Source: JALHSW01 sp963720675
GTDB taxonomy: Bacteria > Actinomycetota > Acidimicrobiia > IMCC26256 > PALSA-555
Assembly: GCA_963720675.1 (NCBI GenBank)
Contig: CAVRGH010000010.1
Coordinates: 1,426,001-1,490,000, forward strand
DNA length: 64,000 nt
Direction: 5' to 3'
Shown here: in pieces, positions 16,863-26,444 of the stretch
Numbering within the stretch: the first letter of the stretch is position 1
Layout: the number at the start of each line of letters is the position of its first letter
Position numbers and translations under genes: made by a program
Notes under the pieces: generated by a model
Databases searched by the model: none
Told to the model about the DNA's origin: nothing
What the model saw: only the letters and a program-made list of their open reading frames with translations

Positions 16863-17021
16863 CGACCCCTCCGCCGCCCCGCGCCGCGCCCGGGCCTCCG
16901 GAACCCATGCTGCGGCGGCCGGGCCATGCTCGGCAAGGCCCGGCGGGCCGTTGCCTCAGGGCATCCTTCCGCTTGGTACCGTCTCCCTGCACGGCCGAGA
17001 CAACTGCGAGGAGCAGCTCAA

Positions 17022-17222
17022 ATGACGACCGGCACTGTGAAGTGGTTCAACTCCGAGAAGGGCTTCGGGTTCATCGCCCGAGAAGAGGGCGATGACGTCT
17101 TCGTGCACTTCTCGGCGATCGAGGGAACGGGCTACAAGTCCCTCGAAGAGGGCCAGAAGGTGGAGTTCGAAGTTGGTCCCGGCCGAAAGGGCGACGAAGC
17201 GCGCAACGTACGGGTCATCTGA
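17022..17222 (+). CDS. cspA: cold-shock domain protein
   Basis: The protein has 66 residues, a complete single CSD. RNP1-like KGFGFI and RNP2-like VFVHFSAI are intact within TGTVKWFNSEKGFGFI and DDVFVHFSAIEG. Such proteins bind single-stranded RNA and DNA as chaperones. GAGGAG at 17008-17013 lies eight bases before the ATG at 17022, which sets the start. The 5' region is GC-rich; a promoter with TACCGT near 16977 is possible but weak. A clear hairpin follows the gene. Confidence 0.96.
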   Translation: MTTGTVKWFNSEKGFGFIAREEGDDVFVHFSAIEGTGYKSLEEGQKVEFEVGPGRKGDEARNVRVI

Positions 17223-17235
17223 AATCTCGCACGAC

Positions 17236-17277
17236 ACGAGGCGTCGGTCCCGGCAGTGTCGGGGGCCGGCGCCTCGT
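17236..17277. terminator. bidirectional terminator hairpin between cspA and the VOC gene
   Basis: ACGAGGCG (17236-17243) pairs perfectly with CGCCTCGT (17270-17277), and the inner GGTCCCGGCA/GTGTCGGGGGCC part can add pairs. It sits between two converging genes, 14 bases after the cspA stop and 15 before the stop of the opposite gene. Confidence 0.65.
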
Positions 17278-17292
17278 CGCGTCCGGGCCCGA

Positions 17293-17745
17293 TCAGAAGA
17301 TCGGGACCGGCACCCCGGCGCGCTCCATGCACTGCACGTCGAACCAGATCGGCAGCAGGAACTTCACGTAGAACGCACGCACGACGAGCTCCCCCGAGTC
17401 GGTCTGGTTGACGAGGTCGGGGTAGTCCTTGATCAGCACGCGCTCGTCACGGGCTTGGAACTCCTGGCACTTCTCGAGCAACGCGTCGACGTCCGCGCGC
17501 GTCTCCTGCAGCAGCCCGAGGTGGTCGTACCCCGGTGAGCTCATCGGCTTGCCGCTCTCGGCGAGCAGGATGAAGTCGCCGTCGGTCCCCGTCAGCATGA
17601 TGTGGGTGAGCTGACCGACGACCTCGGTGTCGATGCCCGTCCATCCGAACACCGTCCCGTAGAAGTCGTCGACCTCCTTGCGGAACGCGTCGTCGAGCGT
17701 GCCGCGCGGGAACGTCAGCTCCATGTGGTTCAGTCGCATGCGCAT
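17293..17745 (-). CDS. VOC (glyoxalase/dioxygenase) family protein
   Basis: A protein of 150 residues with one vicinal oxygen chelate domain: it opens with MRMRLNHMELTFPRG, has a strand-helix element FYGTVFGW, and a second half with GYDHLGLLQETRADVDALL and a conserved late acidic region. These proteins bind a divalent metal and act as lyases, dioxygenases or resistance proteins; the substrate cannot be inferred. Start at the ATG 17745 (17739 is also possible). The stop faces cspA across a shared terminator. It lies 16 bases downstream of yqgE in the same direction and is likely co-transcribed. Confidence 0.8.
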   Translation of the reverse strand: MRMRLNHMELTFPRGTLDDAFRKEVDDFYGTVFGWTGIDTEVVGQLTHIMLTGTDGDFILLAESGKPMSSPGYDHLGLLQETRADVDALLEKCQEFQARDERVLIKDYPDLVNQTDSGELVVRAFYVKFLLPIWFDVQCMERAGVPVPIF

Positions 17746-17761
17746 GCCTGGATCGTACGCG

Positions 17762-18340
17762 TCAGTTGAGCGCCGGGTCGGCGGGGAACTCGGCGAACAT
17801 CCCCACACGCCCGGGCTGCCGCTTGAGCACGGTCCGCCACAGCCCCTCAGGGTCGGTCTCCCAGAGGTCGGCTGCCTCGCGCGCCACGACGAACCAACCG
17901 TGCGCGGCGACCTCGCCGTCGAGCTGACCGGGGCCCCAGCCGGCGTGGCCGGCGAACACCCGTGCCGCGCCGATCGCCGGGACGAGCTCGCCCGGATCGC
18001 GCTCGAGGTCGACGGTCCCGAGATCGTCGTAGAGCGCGGCGAACCCGACCGGTTCCACGGTGTCGTCCGTCGACGGGTTGCGACGAGCGAGCCCGATCGC
18101 GCCCTCGGGCTGGACCGGGCCGCCGACGAAGACCACACCGGACCCGGTTCCGGGCGACTCCACGAGCGGGGCCCACGCCGGGAGCACCGATTCGACCTCG
18201 GTGCCGGTCGGTCGGTTGAGCACGACGCCGAGGGCACCATCGAGGTTGTGCTCCAGGACGAGCACGACCGTGCGGAAGAAGTTCGGGTCCTCGAGATCGG
18301 GCGTGGCGACCAGCAGCCGGCCGCGCAACGATCCGCTCAC
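17762..18340 (-). CDS. YqgE/AlgH family (UPF0301) protein
   Basis: A protein of 192 residues. Diagnostic segments are LRGRLLVATPDLEDPNFFRT, VVLVLEHNLDGALGVVLNRP, VFVGGPVQPEGAIGLAR, RVFAGHAGWGPGQLDGEV and GWFVV. The family is widespread and conserved in structure but its biochemical function is unknown. The GTG start at 18340 follows the amidohydrolase stop by 13 bases, so the two probably share a transcript. Cytoplasmic; no membrane segment. Confidence 0.92.
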   Translation of the reverse strand: MSGSLRGRLLVATPDLEDPNFFRTVVLVLEHNLDGALGVVLNRPTGTEVESVLPAWAPLVESPGTGSGVVFVGGPVQPEGAIGLARRNPSTDDTVEPVGFAALYDDLGTVDLERDPGELVPAIGAARVFAGHAGWGPGQLDGEVAAHGWFVVAREAADLWETDPEGLWRTVLKRQPGRVGMFAEFPADPALN

Positions 18341-18353
18341 CGGTCGGCCGCGC

Positions 18354-19562
18354 TCAGTCGAGATCGAGGTGCAGCATCCGGATCGCGTTGCCGCGCACGA
18401 TCTTGTAGATGGTCTCGGTGTCGAGCCCGGCGAACATCTTCTCGGCGACCTTCTTCGTGTCGGGCCACGTCGAGTCCGTGTGTGGGTAGTCGGTCTCGAA
18501 GGTGATGTTGTCGACCCCCACCTGGTCGAGCGACTGCAGCCCGTGCTGATCACGGAAGAAGCAGCCGAAGATCTGGCGGTAGTAGTAGGTGGACGGCGGC
18601 TCGGGGACGATGTCGCGAACTCCGCCCCACGCACGGTGCTCCATCCAGACGTCGTCGGCCCGCTCCAGGATGTACGGGATCCACCCGATCTGTCCCTCGG
18701 AGTACGCCAGCTTGAGCTCCGGGAAGCGGATGAGCACCCCCGAGAACAGGAAGTCGCTCATCGACGCCATCGCGTTGCCGAACGACAGGGTCGCTGCAAC
18801 CGCGGCCGGCGCGTCGACGGACGTCGCCGGCATCTTCGAGGACGACCCGATGTGCATGCAGACGGTCACGTCGGACCCGGCACACTCCGCGAAGAACGGG
18901 TCCCAGTAACCACTGTGGATGCTGGGGAGCCCGAGGTGCGGGGGGATCTCGCTGAAGCACACCGCGTGGACGCCCCGAGCAGCGTTGCGCCGGACCTCGG
19001 TCACCGCGGCGTCGACATCCCAGAGGGGGATGATGACGAGCGGTGCGAGCGCGCCACCGGAGTCGCCGCACCACTCCTCCACCATCCAGTCGTTGTACGC
19101 GAGGACGCACGCCATCGCGAGCTCCTTGTCGTTCGCTTCCGCGAACGTCTGACCACAGAACCGCGGGAACGTCGGGAAGGACAGGCTCACCTCGACGTGG
19201 TTCATCAACATGTCCTCGACGCGCGCCTTGGGCTCGTAGCACCCGGGGCGCATCTCGTCGTAGGTGATCGGCGACGCGGTCATGTCGTCGCGGTCGAACC
19301 CGACCGCGGCGACGTGGCGCTTGTTCGGGTAGACGATGTCCTCGTAGACCCAGCAGTCGGCCTTGGGGGCGTCGTCGTCGAAGTCGAGCTCGTAGGTGCC
19401 GCCGCCGACGTGCTTCATCCCGGCGAGGCCCTTGCGCTCGACGTGGGGCCCGATGGCCCGGTACCGCTCGGGCAGCCAGCGCTCCCACAGGTGCGGCGGC
19501 TCGACGACGTGGTCGTCGACGCTCACGATCATCGGGACGTCGGGGCTGTCCGTCGTGCTCAC
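18354..19562 (-). CDS. amidohydrolase family 2 metal-dependent hydrolase
   Basis: The protein has 402 residues and a TIM-barrel amidohydrolase layout. Metal-site features are SVDDHVVEPP at the N-terminus (the usual D/H pair), HIGSSS near residue 245 and ETDYPHTDSTWPDT near residue 355, where the conserved aspartate of the DxxH element lies. These enzymes act as decarboxylases or hydrolases of aromatic and other carboxylic acids, and are abundant in environmental actinobacteria. The GTG start at 19562 is supported by GAGGAG upstream. The gene is divergent from a second, unrelated amidohydrolase at 19703. Confidence 0.86.
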   Translation of the reverse strand: MSTTDSPDVPMIVSVDDHVVEPPHLWERWLPERYRAIGPHVERKGLAGMKHVGGGTYELDFDDDAPKADCWVYEDIVYPNKRHVAAVGFDRDDMTASPITYDEMRPGCYEPKARVEDMLMNHVEVSLSFPTFPRFCGQTFAEANDKELAMACVLAYNDWMVEEWCGDSGGALAPLVIIPLWDVDAAVTEVRRNAARGVHAVCFSEIPPHLGLPSIHSGYWDPFFAECAGSDVTVCMHIGSSSKMPATSVDAPAAVAATLSFGNAMASMSDFLFSGVLIRFPELKLAYSEGQIGWIPYILERADDVWMEHRAWGGVRDIVPEPPSTYYYRQIFGCFFRDQHGLQSLDQVGVDNITFETDYPHTDSTWPDTKKVAEKMFAGLDTETIYKIVRGNAIRMLHLDLD

Positions 19563-19702
19563 TGGCGGGGCTCCTCGGGGGCGGCGGTGACCGCCCGATC
19601 TCGGCTCGGATCTGACGGGTCGTCATATCCTAACGAGGGCGCAGTGGGACCGCCCCGGCCCTCCCCCGGCCGCAACCCTGCCAGGGGCTCTACCGTGGCC
19701 CG

Positions 19703-21394
19703 ATGACCCACGATCTCGTCATCCGGGGCGGCACGATCATCGACGGGACCGGCGCGCCGGCGGCGCGCGGTGACGTCGCCGTCGACGGCGATCGGATCAC
19801 CGCCGTCGGTGAGGTCCCCGACCGCGGCTCCCGCGAGCTCGACGCCGACGGCCGCCTGGTGACCCCCGGCTTCGTCGACGTCCACACGCACCTCGACGCG
19901 CAGTTCGGCTGGGACCCGATCGGATCGTCGTCGTGCTGGCACGGCGTGACGTCGGTCGCGATCGGGAACTGCGGCGTGACCTTCGCACCGGTCCGTCCGG
20001 AGGACCACACCTACCTGGCCGAGATGATGGAGTCGGTCGAGGACATCCCCGCGCGCAGCATCCTCGACGGTCTGCCCTGGAGCTGGCGCACCTACGGCGA
20101 GTACCTCGCATGGCTCGCCGAGGCGCCCAAGGGCGTCAACATCGGCGGGATGGTCGGGCACACCGCGCTCCGGTACTACGTGATGGGCGACCGCAGCCTC
20201 GATCCCGACGTCGCGCCGTCCGACGACGAGCTCTCGGAGATCATCGACCTCGTCGACGAAGCGCTCGGCGCAGGAGCGCTCGGCTTCTCGTCGTCGCGCA
20301 CCCTGCGGCACCGCGTTCCCGACGGCCGGTTCGTGCCCGGGACGTTCGCCGACGCACGCGAGCTGCTCGCGGTCGCCGATGTGCTCGCCCGGCACGGCCG
20401 CGGGGTGTTCGAGGTCGCGCCGCGCTTCGACGGTGACGGGCCGGCCGAGCCACGCGTCGAGTCCGAGCTCGCCTGGATGGAGCAGGTGAGCCTGCGGTCC
20501 GGTCGGTCGCTCACCTTCAACCTCTCGCACGCGTGGGATCAGGGCGAGCACTGGCGGCGTGCCATCGAGCTGGCACGAGCGGCGAACGCTCGGGGCGCGA
20601 AGATCCGTCCGCAGACCACGCCGCGCTTCATCGGCGTCCTCACCGGGCTCGTGCACCGCACACCCTTCGACGCGCATCCGGCCTGGCAGGCGCTCCAGCC
20701 GTTGTCGCTCGAGGAGCGGGTGGCGGTGCTGCGCGATCCCGGGCGCCGAGCCGAGCTGGTCGAGCAGGCGAAGGACGACCGAGCCGGCCTCGACGTCTTC
20801 TACGTGCTCAACGCATCCGACGGCCTCGCGCGGTACGACTGCCGACCGGAGGACTCACTCGTCGCCATCGCCGACCGGCGTGGCGTGAGCCCCGTCGAGG
20901 CGTTCGTCGACCTGGCCGTCGAGACCGATGGACGGCTCCTCCTCTCGTGGCCGCTGCTCAACCAGAGCGTCGACGCCATCGGCGAGATGCTCCAGGCGCC
21001 CGAGATCCTGATGGGGCTCGCCGACGCCGGCGCGCACGTCGGCCAGACGATGGACGCGAGCGCGCCCACCTACCTGCTCACCTACTGGGTGCGGGAGCGC
21101 GGCCTGCTCACCGTGGAGGACGCGATCCGGCGCATCACGTCCGACACCGCGACCACGTTCGGCATCGCCGACCGGGGCGTCGTGCGTGCCGGGGCGTTCG
21201 CGGATCTCAACGTCATCGACTGGGAACAGCTGGCGATCCCCGTCCCCGAGTACCGCCACGACTTCCCCCACGGCGCGGGGCGATTCGCCCAGGGGGCGCG
21301 TGGCTACGACGCGACGATCGTGAACGGCGAGGTGTTCATGGAGCACGGCGAGCACACGGGCGCCCTCGCGGGCCGACTGATCCGCGGGAGCTGA
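19703..21394 (+). CDS. N-acyl-D-amino-acid deacylase family amidohydrolase
   Basis: The protein has 563 residues. It begins with the amidohydrolase small domain (DLVIRGGTIIDGTGAPA), then the metal-binding VDVHTHLDAQFGWDP, followed by TSVAIGNCGVTFAPVRP with the family's conserved cysteine, and VGHTALRYYVMG with a metal histidine. The C-terminus returns to the small domain (DLNVIDWEQL, GARGYDATIVNGEVFMEHGEHTGALAGRLIRG). The closest named family is D-aminoacylase, which removes acyl groups from N-acyl-D-amino acids; the real substrate is unknown and many environmental paralogues exist. The ATG at 19703 is the natural start. Confidence 0.88.
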   Translation: MTHDLVIRGGTIIDGTGAPAARGDVAVDGDRITAVGEVPDRGSRELDADGRLVTPGFVDVHTHLDAQFGWDPIGSSSCWHGVTSVAIGNCGVTFAPVRPEDHTYLAEMMESVEDIPARSILDGLPWSWRTYGEYLAWLAEAPKGVNIGGMVGHTALRYYVMGDRSLDPDVAPSDDELSEIIDLVDEALGAGALGFSSSRTLRHRVPDGRFVPGTFADARELLAVADVLARHGRGVFEVAPRFDGDGPAEPRVESELAWMEQVSLRSGRSLTFNLSHAWDQGEHWRRAIELARAANARGAKIRPQTTPRFIGVLTGLVHRTPFDAHPAWQALQPLSLEERVAVLRDPGRRAELVEQAKDDRAGLDVFYVLNASDGLARYDCRPEDSLVAIADRRGVSPVEAFVDLAVETDGRLLLSWPLLNQSVDAIGEMLQAPEILMGLADAGAHVGQTMDASAPTYLLTYWVRERGLLTVEDAIRRITSDTATTFGIADRGVVRAGAFADLNVIDWEQLAIPVPEYRHDFPHGAGRFAQGARGYDATIVNGEVFMEHGEHTGALAGRLIRGS

Positions 21395-21416
21395 CCGCCG
21401 CGCCCTGCGCCGGCCG

Positions 21417-22752
21417 TCAGCCGGCGGCCCAGAGGTGCCACTCGCCCGGGATCCCCTTGAGCTCTCGGGCACCGCGGTCGTCGAACTCCAGGTCCGAGCC
21501 GATCACCAGATCCTTCACCGTGCTCGTGACCAACACCTCACCGGAGCCGGCCATGGCACCCACCCGCGCACCGATGTGCACCCCGATCCCCGCGACGTCG
21601 TCGCCGCGACGCTCGACCTCACCCGTGTGGAGCCCGGCCCGGACCTCCAGGCCGAGCGGTTGCACCGCGTCACCAATCGCGCGCTGCCGCGTGCACCCCG
21701 CGCCCGGGGCCGTCGAACGTCGCGAGGAGACCGTCGCCGGTTCGCTTGACCACGATCCCCCGGTGGGACTCGACCGCTTGGGACGCGAGTACGTCGTGCT
21801 GCTCGAGCAGCGCACGCCACGCCTTGTCGCCCAGCTCGGCCGCCCGAGCCGTGGAATCCACGATGTCGGTGAACAGCACGGTCATGAGCACCCGGTCGAC
21901 GTCCTGGTCGGGGTGGCGCACCGGTACGCCGGTGACGAACTCCTCGATCACGTCGAGGACGTCGTCGTCCTTCCCCGCGAGCCCACCGACGTGGTAGTCG
22001 CCCGGGAGCTCCTCGACGCGCGCGCCCTCGATGTGCCGGCCGAGGTACCGGGCCGCCGCGACCGGGACGATGGGATCGCCCACCCGGTGGACGACGAGCG
22101 TCGGCGCACTGATCGCCCCGAGTGCGTGGCGAACGTCCATCCGGACGTTGTGGTGCAGGATCGTCGCCACTGCGCCCGGCGTCGCCGTCTGGCGTTCGTA
22201 CCGGGCTCGGAGCGACAGCAGGTCCTCGCCGGTCTCGCTCACGAATGCCTCGATGGCGTGGCCGGTCCCCCACTTCGCCTTCACGTCCTCGATGAACACC
22301 TCGACGAGCTCGAGCGGGAGACCCTGCTCGTAGTCGGGGGCCCAGAGAACCCGGGCGAAGGTGCCCCACAGGACGAGGGATCGAACACGTTCGGGGAACG
22401 ACGCGGCGAACAGGACCGCGAGCGGTCCGCCTTCGGAGATCCCGATCACCACCGCAGACTCGATCGCCGCGGCATCGGCGACGGCCCGGAGGTCGTCCAT
22501 GCGGTCTTCCGAGCTGCCGGTGCCGAGCGACCGGTCCGAGCAGCCGGTTCCCCGTTTGTCGAAGAACACGAGGCGACCGATCCCGGAGAGGCGACGCAGG
22601 ATGTGCCCGAAGTTCGGCAGGTCCCACATCATCTCGACGTTCGAGACGAACCCGGGGACGAAGAGAAGATCGAGTGGGCCGTCCCCAACGACCTGGTAGG
22701 CGATGCTCAGCTCGCCGCTCTGGGCGTACTGGGTCTCGGACGGTGCGGCCAT
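21417..22752 (-). CDS. alpha/beta hydrolase fused to class III adenylate/guanylate cyclase, one frame break
   Basis: Residues 20-270 form an alpha/beta hydrolase with nucleophile motif GISEGG (about residue 100) and a late GDYHVGG histidine. A class III cyclase domain follows: FTDIVDSTARAAELGD carries the first metal aspartate and KRTGDGLLATFD the second. The frame ends at a TGA near 21670; the rest of the cyclase continues in another frame (QPLGLEVRAGLHTGEVERRG, then a terminal ELKGIPGEWHLWAAG). The break lies at about 21681-21688 and equals one surplus or two missing bases. When joined, the protein is about 445 residues, a layout known in actinobacteria and rhizobia. Cyclic AMP synthesis is likely if the gene is intact. 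Confidence 0.82.
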
Positions 22753-22785
22753 CGAGCGCGAACCTAGCGTCGTCGGCTGCCCCGA

Positions 22786-23811
22786 TCAGCCGGTCGGCTC
22801 GGGGGCGACCTGCACGAGGAGCTTCCCGGCGTTCTCCCCCGAGAACAGCATGTTGAGCGCCCGGGGGGCGTGCTCGAGTCCCTCGACGACCTGGTCACGC
22901 CACGCGAGCTTCCCCTCGGCCTCCCAGGTCGCGAGCTGCAGCACGGCCTCGGGAAAGCGTTCGAGGTAGTCGAGCACGATGAAGCCCTGCATCAGCCCGC
23001 GCCGGATCACCAGGTTCACGTACCAGTGCAGCGGTGGCGGAAGCGCGGACTCGTTGTACGTGGAGATCGCCCCGCACAGCACGATGCGCGCGTAGTCGGC
23101 GATGCGCGCGAGCACCGCGTCGAGCGTCGCACCACCCACGTTGTCGAAGAAGACATCGATGCCGTCGGGACAGAGCTCGTCGAGACGAGCCGCGACATCC
23201 TCGGTCCGGTACTGGATGACCGCGTCGAGCCCGCATTCCTCCTCGAGCCAGGCGCACTTCTCGTCGGAACCGGCGATGCCGATCACCCGAGCGCCCTCGA
23301 TCTTCGCGATCTGGGCGGCGATCGACCCGGTGGCCCCGGCCGCGCCCGAGACGACGACCGTCTCGCCGGGCTGCGGCCGGCCGATCTCGAGCAGCCCGAA
23401 GTACGCCGTGATCCCGGTCGCGCCGAGCACGCCCATCATCTGACGCAACGGCAGCCCGGCCGGGATCACGCTGCCGCCCATGCCGTCGGCCCCGCCGCAG
23501 TGGGCGTACTCCTGCCAGCCGAGCAGCCCGGTCACGACGGCGCCGACCGGGTACGCGTCGTTGCGCGACTCCACGACCTCGCCGATCGCCCCCGAACGCA
23601 TCACCGCACCGATCTCGACCGGCGGGAGGTAGCTCTCCTCCTCCCGGATCCAGACGCGCTGGGTGGGATCGACCGACAGGTAGACGTTGCGGACCAGGTA
23701 CTCGCCGTCCGCGAGCGCCCGCAGTGGCTCCTCGACGAGCTCGAACGTCGAGTCGTCGACCAGCGTGTCCGGACGCTGGGCCAGGCGCAGCCGGCGGTTG
23801 GTGCCGTCCAT
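22786..23811 (-). CDS. NADP-dependent MDR-type oxidoreductase
   Basis: The protein has 341 residues, a zinc-free medium-chain dehydrogenase/reductase of the prostaglandin reductase-like group. The N-terminal part has NVYLSVDPTQRVWI, then GVLGATGITAYFGLLEIG and the cofactor-binding loop VVVSGAAGATGSIAAQIAK, GIAGSDEKCAWL and FFDNVGGATLDAVLA. Such enzymes reduce activated double bonds of enones with NADPH. It is on the same strand as, and 33 bases upstream of, the hydrolase-cyclase gene. The ATG at 23811 gives the standard MDGTNRRLRLAQRP start. Confidence 0.9.
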   Translation of the reverse strand: MDGTNRRLRLAQRPDTLVDDSTFELVEEPLRALADGEYLVRNVYLSVDPTQRVWIREEESYLPPVEIGAVMRSGAIGEVVESRNDAYPVGAVVTGLLGWQEYAHCGGADGMGGSVIPAGLPLRQMMGVLGATGITAYFGLLEIGRPQPGETVVVSGAAGATGSIAAQIAKIEGARVIGIAGSDEKCAWLEEECGLDAVIQYRTEDVAARLDELCPDGIDVFFDNVGGATLDAVLARIADYARIVLCGAISTYNESALPPPLHWYVNLVIRRGLMQGFIVLDYLERFPEAVLQLATWEAEGKLAWRDQVVEGLEHAPRALNMLFSGENAGKLLVQVAPEPTG

Positions 23812-23837
23812 CGTCAGGCCCGGCGCTCGCCCGGCCG

Positions 23838-25285
23838 CTAGGCCACCTTCAGGCTCGTGTCGGAGTAGTTCGTGGCGCAGACGCCGTAGCCGTTGAGGAA
23901 CCCGTCGCGGAACGCCCGGAGCCGGGCGAACGTCACGTCGAGGTCCTTGCTCAGCCCGCGTGCCGCGTTGTAGTCGATGAACGCCTGCACCGTCTCGTCG
24001 AGGTCGCCGGGCGAGAAGACCGACCTGGCCCGCCGAGCGTGTCGCTGCTCAGCGCGCCGTTGTACATCGCCGCCGCGAAGCCACCCGTGTAGCAGTCGTC
24101 GCCGAGCACCGCGTTGTCGGTGTTCGAGTCGGCACCGGGGAAGCCCTGCAGGTTCTGCACGTAGGTCCCGACGGGGTTCGCGAGCAGCGTCGCGACACCG
24201 AAGTCCCCGATGTCGTCGTACACGTGCTGGAGGTAGGGCTCGTCGAAGGCGAAGTACCCGTCGTCGAGGCAGTAGAAGACGCGGTTCTGCACCTCTTCCT
24301 GGGTGGTGGTGCGACCGCCACAGACCGGGAGGTCGGCGGACGACCCGCTGGAGTCGAAGGAGTACACGTCGTCGATCGAGACGGGCGTGTAGGCAGGCTC
24401 GACCTGCGAGTAGAAGCTGTTCAGCAGCTCGATGCTGGCGGGGAGCACCTGCTCGGCGGGAACGTTCCCGCCGCTGGCCGCATCCTGCTCGTCGGTGAAC
24501 GGGATCTCGACGACGACCGGATTCGTCTCGAAGTAGGTCGAGCACGTGAGTGCGCCCTGGTCAAAGCCATCCTGGAACGCGCTGACCCGGTCGAAGCCGG
24601 AGCCGTGCGCGCTCGCGTCCTCCTTGGAGGAGCCGGTCGGGTCTCGGAACTGCAACATGGCGGTGAGCGCCCGGTCGAGGCTCCCGGCCGGGATGCGGAT
24701 GCCCTTCGCCTGCCCGCTGGCCACGTGGGAGACCCACGAGCCCGCGAAGCAGTCGGCCTGGAGCTCCTTGTAGACGACCTGCTCGCCTGCGTTCCCGCTG
24801 CGGTCCTGGATCGCGTGGCCCCACTCGTGGGCGAGGACGAGCGGCACCGCAAGGGTGCCGAAGTCGCGGTAGATCTGGGGGAAGAGCTTGACGTCGTCGT
24901 ACGCGACGAAGTTCGACTTGTAGCAGTAGAAGGCGTTGCCCTCGGCGTCGGCGTAGGTGAGCGTCTGCCCCTGACACTTGGGCAGCTTCACGCCGGGGTG
25001 CGCGGCGATGATCCGGTTGTTCGGGATCGGCTGGTACTTCCCGCCGTACACGTCCGGGAACTCCGAGGACCAGAAGTCCTGGATGTCGCGGATCGCGACC
25101 TTGAGCGTCTGCTCGTAGCCCTTGCTCTTCGACGGGGTCGAGTCGCCGCCACCGCTGTCGTCGAGCGTCGGGTCACCGCCCCCGGAGCCGGCGCCGCCGG
25201 TCGTGCCCTGCGCGAGCGCAGCCGGCGCCGCGAGTGCGGTCACCACGAGGGCTGCGAAGAACGTTGCCAACATCCGACGACGCAC
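23838..25285 (-). CDS. secreted neutral zinc metallopeptidase with a second, inactive copy of the domain; one frame break
   Basis: GTG at 25285 with GGAGGTG six bases before it, followed by a signal peptide (RRRMLATFFAALVVTALAAPAALA). The first domain has the zinc motif AHEWGHAIQD near residue 175 and a downstream glutamate in KELQADCFAGSW, as in YpfJ/neutral zinc metallopeptidases. The second half repeats the same fold: FYCLDDGYFAFDEPYLQHVY matches FYCYKSNFVAYDDVKLFPQIY, but HEWGH is replaced by NPVGT and DCFAGSW by DCYTGGF. A one-base loss near 24029 breaks the frame; after it VFSPGDLDETVQAFIDYN leads to the end at 23838. The joined length is about 482 residues. The exported protein probably acts in the cell wall space. 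Confidence 0.85.
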
Positions 25286-25432
25286 GGGACACCTCCATCG
25301 GCGAGAAGGCGAGATTGTGCCACACGGCAGTGCCGTCGCAGCGACCTGGCGGCACCTTCTGCGCGGATTTCGGGCCGCGGATTTCGGGTGCCGAAGTTTC
25401 GGGGGCGCCGGTCTGGGGACGAGGATGGGCCC

Positions 25433-26435
25433 ATGGATCCCGGGACCCTCGACGAGGCGGTGCGGGGCGGCGACCTCGACGAGCTGTTGCGGCTCGTCGA
25501 CGCCTGCTGCAGCAGCCGCGACTGGGAGGCCCTGGCGTCGCTGCGCGCCCGATGCGAGCGGGCCTACGAGACCGGCCACCAGCTGTGGCCGGTCGCGTCG
25601 CACGCTGCCTACCGCCTCGCGCTGGAGGCGCCGGGGCCGTTCGCCGCGGCGGTCGTCGTCGAGGGCGCAGGTCGGTTCGCGCCCGGTCCGCTCCCGGAGG
25701 TCGCGGCGCAGCGCCACACCTGGGACGAGCTGGCTGCTGCGCTCCCGTCGGGTGCGCCCGCGATGTACGCCGCGCACGAGCGCGTGCTGCGCGGCGAGGA
25801 TCTGACGACGGTGGCGCTCGACGGTCCGCCGGTCCTCGAGGTGCCGCTTCGTCTCGCCGACTGGGAGCCGCGGTACGCGCTCGCCGAGTACCGCGAGCAC
25901 GACGCCGACTTCCCCGCGCCGCCCGTCCCGTCGATGGAGCCGGCCGAGCTCCCCGCCGCGACCGAGCCGCTCCCGCTCGACGACGCGGCGGTCGCGCTCC
26001 GCGACGCGGTGCGGGTCTGGGCCGACGACTCGAACGGCGCCATCGAGGTCGTCGCGGTCGACGGCGACGCCCTCGCCGCCATCGCCACGGTCGGTCGCGG
26101 CAAGGACGCGCGGCTCCGAGATCCGGCTGGCCCCCGTGGGACCCGAGGTCGCGTTCGCACATCTCGCGTGGGCCGGCGCGAGCGGCGGCGCCCACGGTCG
26201 GCGTCCGGGCGCGGCAACCGGACGCTTCGCCGCGTGGTGGGTCGGCGCGGCGGTCGGCGGACTGCTCGACGACTGGCCGCCCGACCCCGACCGACTCGGG
26301 GATCGTGTCGCCGAGCTGCGGTGGGTGCTGTGGGGGACATCGGACCCGGCAACGGGCTGGCAGCTCCGACTCGCGGTCGAAGACCCCGCGCACGGCCGCG
26401 CGTGGTCGATCCGCGCGACCGATCACCGCACCTAG
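25433..26435 (+). CDS. conserved hypothetical protein, one frame break
   Basis: The ATG at 25433 has GAGGA about eight bases upstream. The frame reads MDPGTLDEAVRGGDLDELLR and continues for about 230 residues of soluble, alanine-rich helical protein. Near 26118 the coding signal moves to another frame, which gives EIRLAPVGPEVAFAHLAWAG and ends at 26435; one base appears missing. The joined product is about 334 residues. The family is not known to me. The C-terminal part (FAAWWVGAAVGGLLDDWP) looks like a partly buried helix. It lies ten bases before the thioesterase gene in the same direction. Confidence 0.6.
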
Positions 26436-26444
26436 ATTCCTGTC

